This document shows, one piece after another, positions 43,901-51,119 of a DNA stretch of 64,000 bases. The position numbers were made by a program, and so were the translations under genes. Source of the DNA: JANWXD01 sp035575135 (GTDB taxonomy: Bacteria > Acidobacteriota > Terriglobia > Bryobacterales > Bryobacteraceae); NCBI GenBank assembly GCA_035575135.1, contig DATLYE010000023.1, positions 1 to 64,000 of the forward strand. The letters are read 5' to 3'. Below the pieces are notes generated by a model. That model saw nothing but the letters and a program-made list of their open reading frames with translations. It did no database searches and was not told the DNA's origin. Position 1 is the stretch's first letter; each line of letters opens with the position of its first letter.

Positions 43901-44549
43901 CCGCTACAACGGCATTTACACCTTGCCCTTCGGGCGGGGCCAGAAATATGGCGGCGGCGTGTCCCGCGCTCTGGATGCCGTGGTGGGCGGGTGGGAACTT
44001 GCCTTTATCGGCGACTGGCGCAGCGGTAACTGGAGATGGGTGAACGCCGGCCGGTACCTGTTCGGCGATCCCACCCTCAGCGCCGACGAACGTCTCGAGA
44101 TGACCATCTTCGGGCGCCGCCAGCGGCTCTGGTTCCGGGGTGACTTCCCCGTGGAACTGGCGACGAACGTGGACCAGACCAGGCTCCAGCAGCTGATCCC
44201 GCTCGACCGTTCGCAGCGCGTTCTGAAGCCGGTCGGCGACCGGTTCAACAATCAGATTCCGCAACTGCTCCGGGCCACCGGCACGGCGCGGTACACCACC
44301 ATCACGGACATGGTGAACTGGAACGCGCGGAATTTCTATCGCGGCCCGGGCGCCTGGAACCTGGACTTCTCCGTGTTCAAGCACTTCAGCCTGACAGAGC
44401 GCTTCAAGCTCCGCTTCACGGCGGACTTCTTCAACGTGTTCAATCACCCGAACGACGTAAATCCTAACGACACCACCGGGCTGCAGGACCTCAGCGTTCA
44501 AGCCAACGAGCCGCGAATCATTCAGTTTTCTCTTCGCGTCAGCTGGTAA
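40920..44549 (+). CDS. Oar-like TonB-dependent receptor, tandem copy 2
   Basis: The 1,209-residue product is a close paralogue of copy 1: both share QTGLGVV, RVTL/KVTL-type regulatory domains, VVTTVGMEV, the plug and the ending RIIQFSLRVSW. The signal peptide is MSKPNFLPYVRNSVALVALAATPLAAQ. Of several in-frame starts, ATG 40920 is preferred: it lies 10 bases after GAGGAG and gives exactly the length of copy 1. An ATG at 40911 touches the ribosome-binding site. It has its own promoter and an operator-like palindrome upstream. The sulfatase-fold gene follows after 182 bases. Confidence 0.92.
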   Translation: MSKPNFLPYVRNSVALVALAATPLAAQTGLGVVRGTVLDPTRAAVPNARVTLANTATGVVRTTQSTAVGIYYFGSVPIGSYTLSVEAAGFKRWSGTLRVEAGQTVVVDPALEVGSVEAVVEVTGAAPVVTTVGMEVSDVKDALRIQQLPLDGRFVTNLFNLTPGVEGGGNPRVHGLKVGSVDMLLDGISLTDRFGGGISRVLPGLDTIQEFRIETAGSAAYYSRPATVTLVTKSGTNEFHGSVFETHRNNYGGLRARRREDFAAASKYIRNEFGASAGGPVIKNKTFWFAAYEGFRERLNRYARTVAPSTAMWNGDLSLAVDPDNVPITIYDPLTSRADGTRTPFPGNRIPAGRISQFAKTMQSVSPEPNINLDQNPFLLVPNFETYYPDVRNTDTLTLKGDHVFSEKDNISGRFTRSPRTAKLFGGRFGYPRPGTSDAGGTGRSISKVYSTYVRWNHVFSPTLLNELQLSGHRSPHTSGTLADDTDWPAKLGLPNPFGGKGWPTICVSEYFFYYGCWDADNRHDQNLTAYQVENGVTWIKGKHTVKFGFKGRQEYNNVRELQQTHGSHSFYSDWTALYDVQNDDFAPYTGSGFAGMLLGLPTFLSNQYNRGYFYFQQKELGLYVHDSWKIHPRVTLELGVRWDKWTVYKEKFNRLVNLDLEKALSDPRSMEVVTPKNIRMEDLPGVPPAVLASWRARGLTWKTAREAGLPDGLLPADNNNFAPRLGAAIRLSNRWVLRSGYGIYYWTMPLSQILQSARTNPPLNLRFSNNISDKNGRIFFYALKSVPAADDFVGGAIVDTTSLAGISSTARSFMPWDFRNWRDNMAQEWNFTIERELMKDTALRLSYIGNHGSNLEQRFWVNTPESEWNYQARTGVARPSNPDLRRINPNWTFQGSTAPLNHTGFSNAHSLQAEIERRYSNGLGFQWFYTWTHAMTTNDTGGFSFGPSSFNAVGSTGFGVPENWNLLGAPNLTYDQRLRLGYMNSSEVPAHRIRYNGIYTLPFGRGQKYGGGVSRALDAVVGGWELAFIGDWRSGNWRWVNAGRYLFGDPTLSADERLEMTIFGRRQRLWFRGDFPVELATNVDQTRLQQLIPLDRSQRVLKPVGDRFNNQIPQLLRATGTARYTTITDMVNWNARNFYRGPGAWNLDFSVFKHFSLTERFKLRFTADFFNVFNHPNDVNPNDTTGLQDLSVQANEPRIIQFSLRVSW

Positions 44550-44731
44550 CGCGGAACTATTGCGCCCGAAGCGACAGGCTGCGTGGCTGTGCCCTCTGCG
44601 ACGGCGGAAACCGCGTCCGTGTTTCCCGTGACCGCAGCCCACAATGCCGGGCTTGCGCGGAACCGCAGGCGGGCGTTTACGGGACCCCCAGCCGGAGGGC
44701 CGCCCCGACTCGGGGGAAAATGTAAGGCAAC

Positions 44732-47044
44732 ATGCTGCGGCTTTGCCGACCTCTCGCTGCCGCTGTCGCCATCGCCCTCGCGCTGACCGGCTGCCGGAAG
44801 GAAACTCCCCCGCCCCAGCCCGAAGCGGAAATGACTCTGTACCGCTTCGATGACAACCTGAAGGCAGCAACGGTGCGTGCTCCGGAACAGCCTTCCTCGG
44901 CGCGCGTGGCGGATCCCATAGTCTGGAAGGATTTTTATACCGAGAAGGACGCCAGCTGGATTCTGCTTCGCGGGCGCATGGGACTGCGGGACGGCGATCT
45001 GATTCTGAAAGGTGAAGGCGGCACGCCCGTCATCCTTTCGCCGAAAGACGTGTCCATTGACTGGAGCCTTTACGAAGCGGTCCGGATCCGGATGATGGCC
45101 GAAGGAGGGGAAGAGGTCAAGATCAAGATCGGTCCGGACGAATTTCGCCAGAAACTGGGGCCGCCGCGCCAATATCAGGTCTACCGTTTCCCGGTGAAGA
45201 TCCAGGCGCCTAAGGGCAGCCGGCCGCTGGCGATCATGCCCACCGATAGTCTGACGGCCCTGGTGGCGATTGACTTCATCGAGCTTGTGCCCCGGCGGAC
45301 CTATTTTCCGGAGGCCGTGGGACGGCAGTTTCTTGGCAAGCGGGATGATTTTCGCAACGTCCTTTACGCGCACGCGCCGTCGTCTCTCACCTGGGAGGTA
45401 CGCGTTCCAGAGCGGGCGAAAATTCGCTTCGCCGCCGGCGTCGCCGAGCGGAAAGCTGTGGCCTTCCGCGTGCTCGTCAACGGGACCGCACTCTACCAAA
45501 CGACGCTGGAGGACCCGTTCGTGTGGCAGGAGGCGGAGGCCGATTTGAGCGGGTTCGCCCGCCGGAGCGTGAAGGTGGTCCTCGAGGCCGGCGCCGCTGA
45601 GCCAGGGGCGGTCGCACTGTGGGCCAACCCGGTGATGGTGGCGCCGGGCGCGCGCAAGCGCCCGAACGTGCTCCTGTATCTGGTTTGCACGATGCGGCCG
45701 GACCACATGAGTCTCTACGGTTACGGCCGGGAAACGACGCCGTTTTTGAAGCGGCTCGGCGCCGAAGGCGTGGTGTTTGAGGACGCGCAGGCGCAGGCGC
45801 CCTGGACCAAAGCTTCCGTACCTTCGCTGATGACCTCTCTTTCGCCCTACGCCACGGGGATCGTGCGCGACAACGACCTGATTCCTCCGGGCGCCACAAC
45901 TCTGGCCGCTGAGTTGCGCCGGGCCGGCTACGTCACCGCGAGCTTCGTCACCAATCCGTTTGCCGGACGCGCCAGCGGCCTGGAGCGCGGATTGGATTAC
46001 TTGGCTGAGTATCCGTTGATTCACCGCATGCGAACCGAGGAGGCCGACCGGGGCACGGATTCCGCCGCACTCCATCAGGCGTTGGCATCGTGGCTCGAGC
46101 GCCATCGCGATGAGCCGTTTTTCCTTTACGCGCACTCTAGCGATCCGCACGCCCCGTACCGGCCGCCCGCCGAATTCGCAGCCCGGTTTGCGAATCCTTC
46201 CGAGACGGCGCAGTTTAACCGCGACTACGCCCGGCTGCGCGACCAGCGCATGTACGGAGGGGGCGCTACCGTCAGCCGCGCCGACTGCCGCAACAAAGGT
46301 ATTGACCCGGACCGGTTTTTGCGGCAGGCGCTCGAACGCTATGACGCCGAGATCGCACACAATGACGCCAGCATCGAGCGGCTGGCCGCAAAACTGAAGC
46401 AACTGGGGATCTGGGACGACACGCTCTTGATTGTGATCTCCGACCATGGGGAGGAGTTTTTCGAGCACGGATGGACGGCCCATGGCCACTCCCTCTATCA
46501 GGAACTCACGCACGCTGCCTGGCTCATGTGGAACCCAAAGCTGCTGCCCGCCAGGCGAATCGCCGTGCCGGTCCAGTTGATGGATCTGGTGCCCACCGTG
46601 CTGGACCTGCTCGGCATTCGGCCTTCCGCGCTCGTGCAGGGTCAAAGCCTCGTTCCTTTGATTCGCGGCGCAGACTTCGTACGCAAGGTTCCGGTGGCGG
46701 CGTGGCGCTTTGCCCACCCGAACGCCAAGCCTTCGGGTTTTGTGCCCGAATACCGCACCGCGACGGCGGCGCTGATCACCGCGGAGTGGAAGCTGATCTG
46801 GCGGGACGGGGCCCGGCAGGCGGGGTTGCCGGAGGTCGAGTTATATGACCGCCGGGCAGACCGGAGCGAAACACGCAACGTGGCGGCGCAGCATCCCGAT
46901 GTCGTGCGCCGCCTGAAGGCGGAGCTGGACCGCTGGATCGAAGCGCAGAAGCAGGTGCGCGAGCTGGTGGGCCAGGGCGGGCAAGCTCCGCTCGATCCCC
47001 GGCAGGTCGAGCGGCTGAGGAGCCTGGGGTATATCGGGAAGTAG
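44732..47044 (+). CDS. Sulfatase-fold lipoprotein without the formylglycine motif
   Basis: The 770-residue product starts with a lipoprotein signal (lipobox LTGC near residue 20). An N-terminal region of about 310 residues has beta-rich, carbohydrate-binding-like character. From about residue 310 it has an alkaline-phosphatase/sulfatase core: RPNVLLYLVCTMRPDH, LVTNPFAG-type segments, VISDHGEEFFEHGWTAHGHS and VPVQLMDLVPTVLDLLGI. The usual first metal Asp (VDTLRADH) is Cys319 here, although D324 remains. The C/S-x-P-S-R site reads S362-V-P-S-L, so there is no formylglycine Cys and no Arg. It may be a different phospho- or sulfo-hydrolase, or inactive. It follows the two receptor genes. Confidence 0.82.
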   Translation: MLRLCRPLAAAVAIALALTGCRKETPPPQPEAEMTLYRFDDNLKAATVRAPEQPSSARVADPIVWKDFYTEKDASWILLRGRMGLRDGDLILKGEGGTPVILSPKDVSIDWSLYEAVRIRMMAEGGEEVKIKIGPDEFRQKLGPPRQYQVYRFPVKIQAPKGSRPLAIMPTDSLTALVAIDFIELVPRRTYFPEAVGRQFLGKRDDFRNVLYAHAPSSLTWEVRVPERAKIRFAAGVAERKAVAFRVLVNGTALYQTTLEDPFVWQEAEADLSGFARRSVKVVLEAGAAEPGAVALWANPVMVAPGARKRPNVLLYLVCTMRPDHMSLYGYGRETTPFLKRLGAEGVVFEDAQAQAPWTKASVPSLMTSLSPYATGIVRDNDLIPPGATTLAAELRRAGYVTASFVTNPFAGRASGLERGLDYLAEYPLIHRMRTEEADRGTDSAALHQALASWLERHRDEPFFLYAHSSDPHAPYRPPAEFAARFANPSETAQFNRDYARLRDQRMYGGGATVSRADCRNKGIDPDRFLRQALERYDAEIAHNDASIERLAAKLKQLGIWDDTLLIVISDHGEEFFEHGWTAHGHSLYQELTHAAWLMWNPKLLPARRIAVPVQLMDLVPTVLDLLGIRPSALVQGQSLVPLIRGADFVRKVPVAAWRFAHPNAKPSGFVPEYRTATAALITAEWKLIWRDGARQAGLPEVELYDRRADRSETRNVAAQHPDVVRRLKAELDRWIEAQKQVRELVGQGGQAPLDPRQVERLRSLGYIGK

Positions 47045-47131
47045 GGTGATGCGCTGCCGGCTTTGCGGGGAAAGCCGGGTGCCGGTCAGCGCGGGCAGCT
47101 GCATGGGTAGCACCCGCGAAAGGGCGCGGCA

Positions 47132-47212
47132 AAAAAGGTGCCACACCAGGCTGACGGATTTTTCCGAAAAAAGGTGCCATACCAGGCTGACGGGTTTTTG
47201 ACGGGTTTTTGC
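47132..47212. repeat. Short direct-repeat patch with T tracts
   Basis: A 27-bp unit (AAAAAAGGTGCCACACCAGG..., 47132-47158) recurs at 47169-47195 with one C-to-T change. It is followed by two tandem copies of GACGGGTTTTT (47191-47201 and 47202-47212). TTTTT-CCG-AAAAA between the units can form a hairpin. It lies between the convergent sulfatase-fold and malQ genes and may work as a two-way terminator or be a remnant of a dispersed repeat. No transposase is nearby. Confidence 0.6.
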
Positions 47213-47217
47213 GAGCT

Positions 47218-49440
47218 TCACGGGCGGTTCAGACGGCCGCTGGCTTCCAGCCACCGGCGGAGCATGGCCGTGATCTCCCTCCCCTGGGGGCTGCTCCGCA
47301 GTTCTTCAATGCTGAGCCCCATCTTCCGCCGCCAGTTAGGGTATTCCGCCGTGGTTCCAGGCAGGTTCTGCTGCTCGGTTTCCCCGGTCAGGTCTTCTTG
47401 GTTGAGTAGCAGCAACATGCAAGGCGTCGCGCAGAGAAAGCCGATGACGGCACTCTGTAGCTCGGCGGTGAACTCGCCGGTGTCTGCCGCCCGGCGCCCG
47501 TCCTCTCCGGCAAGCAGGCCGGCTTTGGACAGCGCCTCCACAAGCCTTTGTTTGTCGCGGGCTCTGGCCTCGACAGCCTCCTGGTACTGACGCTCGGACA
47601 GTCGCCCTGCAGCCCGTCGCGCCTCGATGTCGCGACCCACCCAGAAGCCCGCCAGCGTAGGAAGGTCGTGCGTCGTGGCGGCAACCAGCGCCTGGCGCGG
47701 GTATTCCTCCGGACCCCGAAAGCCGCCTTCTTGCGTTTTTTCGAAGTAGAGCACCCGGTAGCCGAGCATGCCGAATCGCTCCAGTTCCGTACGGATCCAG
47801 GGCTCGACGGTCCCGAGATCCTCCCCGATGATCACCACACGGTTGCGGGCGCTCTCGAGAGCGAGGATGCCGAGGAGGTCTTCGTGGAAGTCGCGGACAT
47901 AGGCGCCAGATGCGGCCTCCATGCCGTCAGGAATCCAGAACAGGCGGAAGAACCGCATGACGTGATCAATCCGCAGGGCGCCTCCGTGGGCACAATTGCG
48001 GCGAATGGATTCGATGAACAGGCGATAGCCGTCCTGGCGGTGACGCCGGGCGTTCGGCGGCGGAAAGCCCCAGTCCTGTCCGCCAGGCGAAAAGTCGTCC
48101 GGCGGAGCGCCCACGCGGCAGCCTGTCGCAAAGAACCGCCGGTGCGCCCAGAGATCGGAACCGCAGCGGTCGGTGGCCAGGGCCAGGTCATGATACAGGC
48201 CGATCCGCATGCCCTTCTGGCGCGCGTGTTCCTGCGCGCGGGCCAACTGCAGCTCGATTTGCCATTGGACGTATTTGTGGAACAGAACCTCGCGCCGGTG
48301 CTCGCGCGCAAAGCAGTGCACCGCGTCCGAGTCCGGATCCCGGTAAGGCTCCGGCCAGTCCGGCCAGACCCAGATCTCCGGCGTCCGGCTGTGTATCCAC
48401 TCATCCAGAGCACAGTACACGGCGAAACGCTCGAGCAGGTCGCCCTCGCGGGCGCAGTAAGCGTGGAACGCCTCCTGGCGAAGGGATTCGCCCTCCTCGA
48501 CGAAGGTCTCGTACGCCATCCCGAGCAGGAGCCGCTTCAGCGCCCATACGCGCTCGTACTCGACCAGCGGCGCGGCGCGCAGTGCGCGGATTTCCTGCCG
48601 CATCTCCGGGCTCTCCAACAAGGCCCGGGCGCGCCGTGAGCGCTGGAAGTCTTCGATCCGTTCCACATCCAGGTAAATCGGATTCCGGTAGAAGATCGAG
48701 TTTGGCAGATAAGGGCTGGTGTTGAACGGCTGGCGGTTGTGAATGGCGTGCAGGGGATTGAGGGCGATGAACGATACACCCGCTTCCTCGGCAGCCCAGT
48801 CAATGAACTGCTCGAGGTCCGTAAAGTCACCGCAACCCCAGTTGCGGGCCGAGCGCAGCCCGAACAAGCTGATTGCGATGCCCGCCATGCGCCCACCCGA
48901 GGCCAGCTCGGGCGGGATCCAGGCCCGCTCGGGGCAAACGATGAAAGAGGCGGAGGCGGCCGTTGTGCCGATTTCCGCGTGCAGGGAATGGTAGCCCGGG
49001 CGCAGCGGCGGCAGCGGAGCGAGCTTACGCCGAAAGCTGCGGCCGCGCAGGCAAGCTTCTCCGGACTCCGGCAGTCCGCCGAGCGCCACAGGGTAGTGCT
49101 CGCGGCCTCCTTCCTCCCAGCGGATCGTGATCCGCGCCTCCAGCGCGTCCGGGGGCACGTGGAGCGGCAGTTCGCGGGCGGTCTCGGAGAGCACGACTAC
49201 GGGAGGGAGCGGTTGCGACCACTCTTGCCAGAGTGCCTCCTCCACGGCGGCGTCCAGCGTCTCCCGGGATGAGCAATTTACGCCCATGGCCGTCAGGATC
49301 GCGCGTACGACGTCAGGCCCGGCGGCGTGCCGCACGCCCCAGACGTCCCAGTACTCAGGCTCGATTCCGAAAAACGCAGCGGCGCGCGCGAGAGCTTCTT
49401 GCTCGGTGGCGGAGGGAACGAATGTGATTGGAGAGGCCAC
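47218..49440 (-). CDS. malQ: 4-alpha-glucanotransferase
   Basis: MalQ (amylomaltase, GH77) transfers alpha-1,4-glucan chains during glycogen or maltodextrin metabolism. The 740-residue product has family motifs GIAISLFGLRSARNWGCGDF, SPYLPNSIFYRNPIYLDVE, ALRIDHVMRFFRLFWIP (Asp nucleophile), VVIIGEDLGTVEPWI (acid/base Glu) and ATTHDLPTLAGFW. It has an N-terminal extension of the E. coli MalQ type. No other maltose gene is adjacent. It is divergent from nuoB with 36 bases between starts. Confidence 0.94.
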   Translation of the reverse strand: MASPITFVPSATEQEALARAAAFFGIEPEYWDVWGVRHAAGPDVVRAILTAMGVNCSSRETLDAAVEEALWQEWSQPLPPVVVLSETARELPLHVPPDALEARITIRWEEGGREHYPVALGGLPESGEACLRGRSFRRKLAPLPPLRPGYHSLHAEIGTTAASASFIVCPERAWIPPELASGGRMAGIAISLFGLRSARNWGCGDFTDLEQFIDWAAEEAGVSFIALNPLHAIHNRQPFNTSPYLPNSIFYRNPIYLDVERIEDFQRSRRARALLESPEMRQEIRALRAAPLVEYERVWALKRLLLGMAYETFVEEGESLRQEAFHAYCAREGDLLERFAVYCALDEWIHSRTPEIWVWPDWPEPYRDPDSDAVHCFAREHRREVLFHKYVQWQIELQLARAQEHARQKGMRIGLYHDLALATDRCGSDLWAHRRFFATGCRVGAPPDDFSPGGQDWGFPPPNARRHRQDGYRLFIESIRRNCAHGGALRIDHVMRFFRLFWIPDGMEAASGAYVRDFHEDLLGILALESARNRVVIIGEDLGTVEPWIRTELERFGMLGYRVLYFEKTQEGGFRGPEEYPRQALVAATTHDLPTLAGFWVGRDIEARRAAGRLSERQYQEAVEARARDKQRLVEALSKAGLLAGEDGRRAADTGEFTAELQSAVIGFLCATPCMLLLLNQEDLTGETEQQNLPGTTAEYPNWRRKMGLSIEELRSSPQGREITAMLRRWLEASGRLNRP

Positions 49441-49476
49441 TACTGATTCTAACCGGATTCATGTCACAATGATGGT

Positions 49477-50046
49477 ATGCCGCTTGACCGCTCAGCGCGG
49501 TTCAACATGACGGGTCTCTCCGATGTGCCGGAGGACTTTTTTGCGCGTGTGGACCGGGAGGGCGTGAGTGTGCCGGTGGAGGGCGTGCTCACGACCACGC
49601 TCGACAAGGCCATTAACTGGGCGCGCAAGAACTCCATCTGGCCGATGACCTTCGGGCTCGCCTGCTGCGCCATCGAGATGATGGCCATGGGCGCCTCGCG
49701 ATTTGACATTGCGCGCTTCGGGGCCGAGGTCTTTCGCGGATCGCCGCGGCAGTCCGATCTCATGATCATTGCGGGCCGCGTGTCCAACAAGATGGCGCCG
49801 GTGATCCGCCAGCTTTACCAGCAGATGCCCGAACCGAAATGGGTCATCTCCATGGGAGCCTGCGCCACCTCGACGGGCGTGTTCAGCAACTACGCGCTGA
49901 TTCCGGTGAACCAGATCATCCCGGTGGACGTCTACGTGCCTGGTTGCCCGCCGCGTCCGGAGCAGCTCATTTACGCCATCATGCTGCTCCAGAAGAAGAT
50001 CGAGCAGCAGAAGGGCGCCGCACTCGAAGTCCTGAATCTTGCCTGA
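49477..50046 (+). CDS. nuoB: NADH-quinone oxidoreductase subunit B
   Basis: NuoB carries iron-sulfur cluster N2, the last before quinone in respiratory complex I. The 189-residue product has the four ligands C63, C64, C129 and C157 (TFGLACCAIEMM; SMGACATSTG; VPGCPPRPEQ). It starts at ATG 49477. It stands alone: no nuoA, C or D is adjacent, and the next gene is on the other strand. The N-terminal extension of about 35 residues is longer than in some homologues. Confidence 0.95.
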   Translation: MPLDRSARFNMTGLSDVPEDFFARVDREGVSVPVEGVLTTTLDKAINWARKNSIWPMTFGLACCAIEMMAMGASRFDIARFGAEVFRGSPRQSDLMIIAGRVSNKMAPVIRQLYQQMPEPKWVISMGACATSTGVFSNYALIPVNQIIPVDVYVPGCPPRPEQLIYAIMLLQKKIEQQKGAALEVLNLA

Positions 50047-50051
50047 CTCGG

Positions 50052-50078
50052 GGAGGCGGCAAGGGTCGGACCGCCTCC
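50052..50078 (+). terminator. Possible terminator hairpin after nuoB
   Basis: GGAGGCGG (50052-50059) pairs perfectly with CCGCCTCC (50071-50078) around an 11-base loop, six bases after the nuoB stop. There is no T run, so it may be a weak or Rho-assisted end. Confidence 0.4.
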
Positions 50079-50165
50079 GGCCCGGGACAGGCCCGCCGTC
50101 ACGCGCCTTAACGTCAACGTTCTTGATCCGGGCCCTAGCGCTTGTCCGCGGCAGGTCTATTTCGG

Positions 50166-51083
50166 CTAGAGCTCTTGCTCCTGGCCCACGCGCTCAATGC
50201 GCGGGCGCTCCGGGCGCGGCGCAGCCTCCGCCAGGGACACCGTTACCGTCATCTCTTTACGGTTGCGCACGAGCGTCAGCGTGACCGTTTTCCGATCCCG
50301 GCGAGCTTCCCGGAGGCGGCGCGACAGTTCCTGAGGCGAAGCGACCCGGTCCTCGCCCACTTTGGTAATCACATCCCCCGCCTTGATGCCCGCTCTTTCT
50401 GCCGGCGAATCTTTAAAGACGGTACGAACCAGAACGCCTTCTTTGACGCCGAAATACTCCGCCAGCTGCTCGCCAAGAGATTCCGCCTCGATTCCGAGAA
50501 CCGTTGTGCGCCAAGACATCATCGGGCTCGGAAGATCCGGCATGCGAAACACGCGCAGTTCCTCGGCTTCGCGGCGGACCCGGTCCATTTCACGCTCCAG
50601 GCGTTCCATGTCCAGTGAGAACGTGCCGCGCCCCCGCGCCGTGCCGATCGTTGCCGTGATGGTTTGCGTTTGCCCGTCGCGGCTGATCAGCAGCGTCACC
50701 TTCCGCCCCGGAGGGGTTTCCCGGACCAGGCGGACGAATTGCTCCGTGCCCTCCACCCGCTGGCCGTTGTACTCTAGCACCACGTCCCCTTTCTTGAGAC
50801 CGGCCTTGTCGGCGGGACTGTCGGGCTCGACGCGGGTGATTTCGACTCCGCGCTCTTCTTTGAGCTTGAGCGCCTTGGCACGCTCGGCGTCAATTTCGGC
50901 CACGCCAACGCCCAAAAAACTGCGGCTGCCGGAGCGGATGACCACACTTCGCTCTACCGCTTTCGTTTGCGGATCCGGATTGGGATCCGGTTGCAACCAG
51001 GCGAAATCCTGCGCGGCAAGGGACGCTGCGAGCCATACGTACGCCCCCGCGGCCACGGCCATGGTTTGAAGAAACTGGTTCAT
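50166..51083 (-). CDS. Secreted protein with two PDZ domains
   Basis: The 305-residue product has a signal peptide (about residues 1-25, ending SLAAQ) and two PDZ domains: about 55-145 (SFLGVGVAEI; GLKKGDVVLEYNGQRV) and about 205-290 (LVRTVFKDSPAERAGIKAGD). No protease catalytic triad is present, so it is likely a periplasmic scaffold or a substrate sensor. It is the last gene behind the sigma/anti-sigma/DUF4097 genes, 36 bases after the DUF4097 gene, with a very strong AAGGAGG site before its ATG at 51083. Confidence 0.88.
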   Translation of the reverse strand: MNQFLQTMAVAAGAYVWLAASLAAQDFAWLQPDPNPDPQTKAVERSVVIRSGSRSFLGVGVAEIDAERAKALKLKEERGVEITRVEPDSPADKAGLKKGDVVLEYNGQRVEGTEQFVRLVRETPPGRKVTLLISRDGQTQTITATIGTARGRGTFSLDMERLEREMDRVRREAEELRVFRMPDLPSPMMSWRTTVLGIEAESLGEQLAEYFGVKEGVLVRTVFKDSPAERAGIKAGDVITKVGEDRVASPQELSRRLREARRDRKTVTLTLVRNRKEMTVTVSLAEAAPRPERPRIERVGQEQEL

Positions 51084-51119
51084 AAGACCTCCTTATCCTC
51101 TGGGCGGCGAGACCGCCCT

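Noticed and set aside
18601..44549. Claim that the receptors are SusC-type with SusD partners
   Set aside because: No SusD-like gene is present and the receptors have the Oar-like or FecA-like form.
44522..46717. Open frame of 731 codons on the - strand opposite the sulfatase-fold gene
   Set aside because: No family motif; the + strand frame has a lipoprotein signal and a clear fold.
47132..47212. CRISPR array
   Set aside because: Only two units, no regular spacers and no cas gene.
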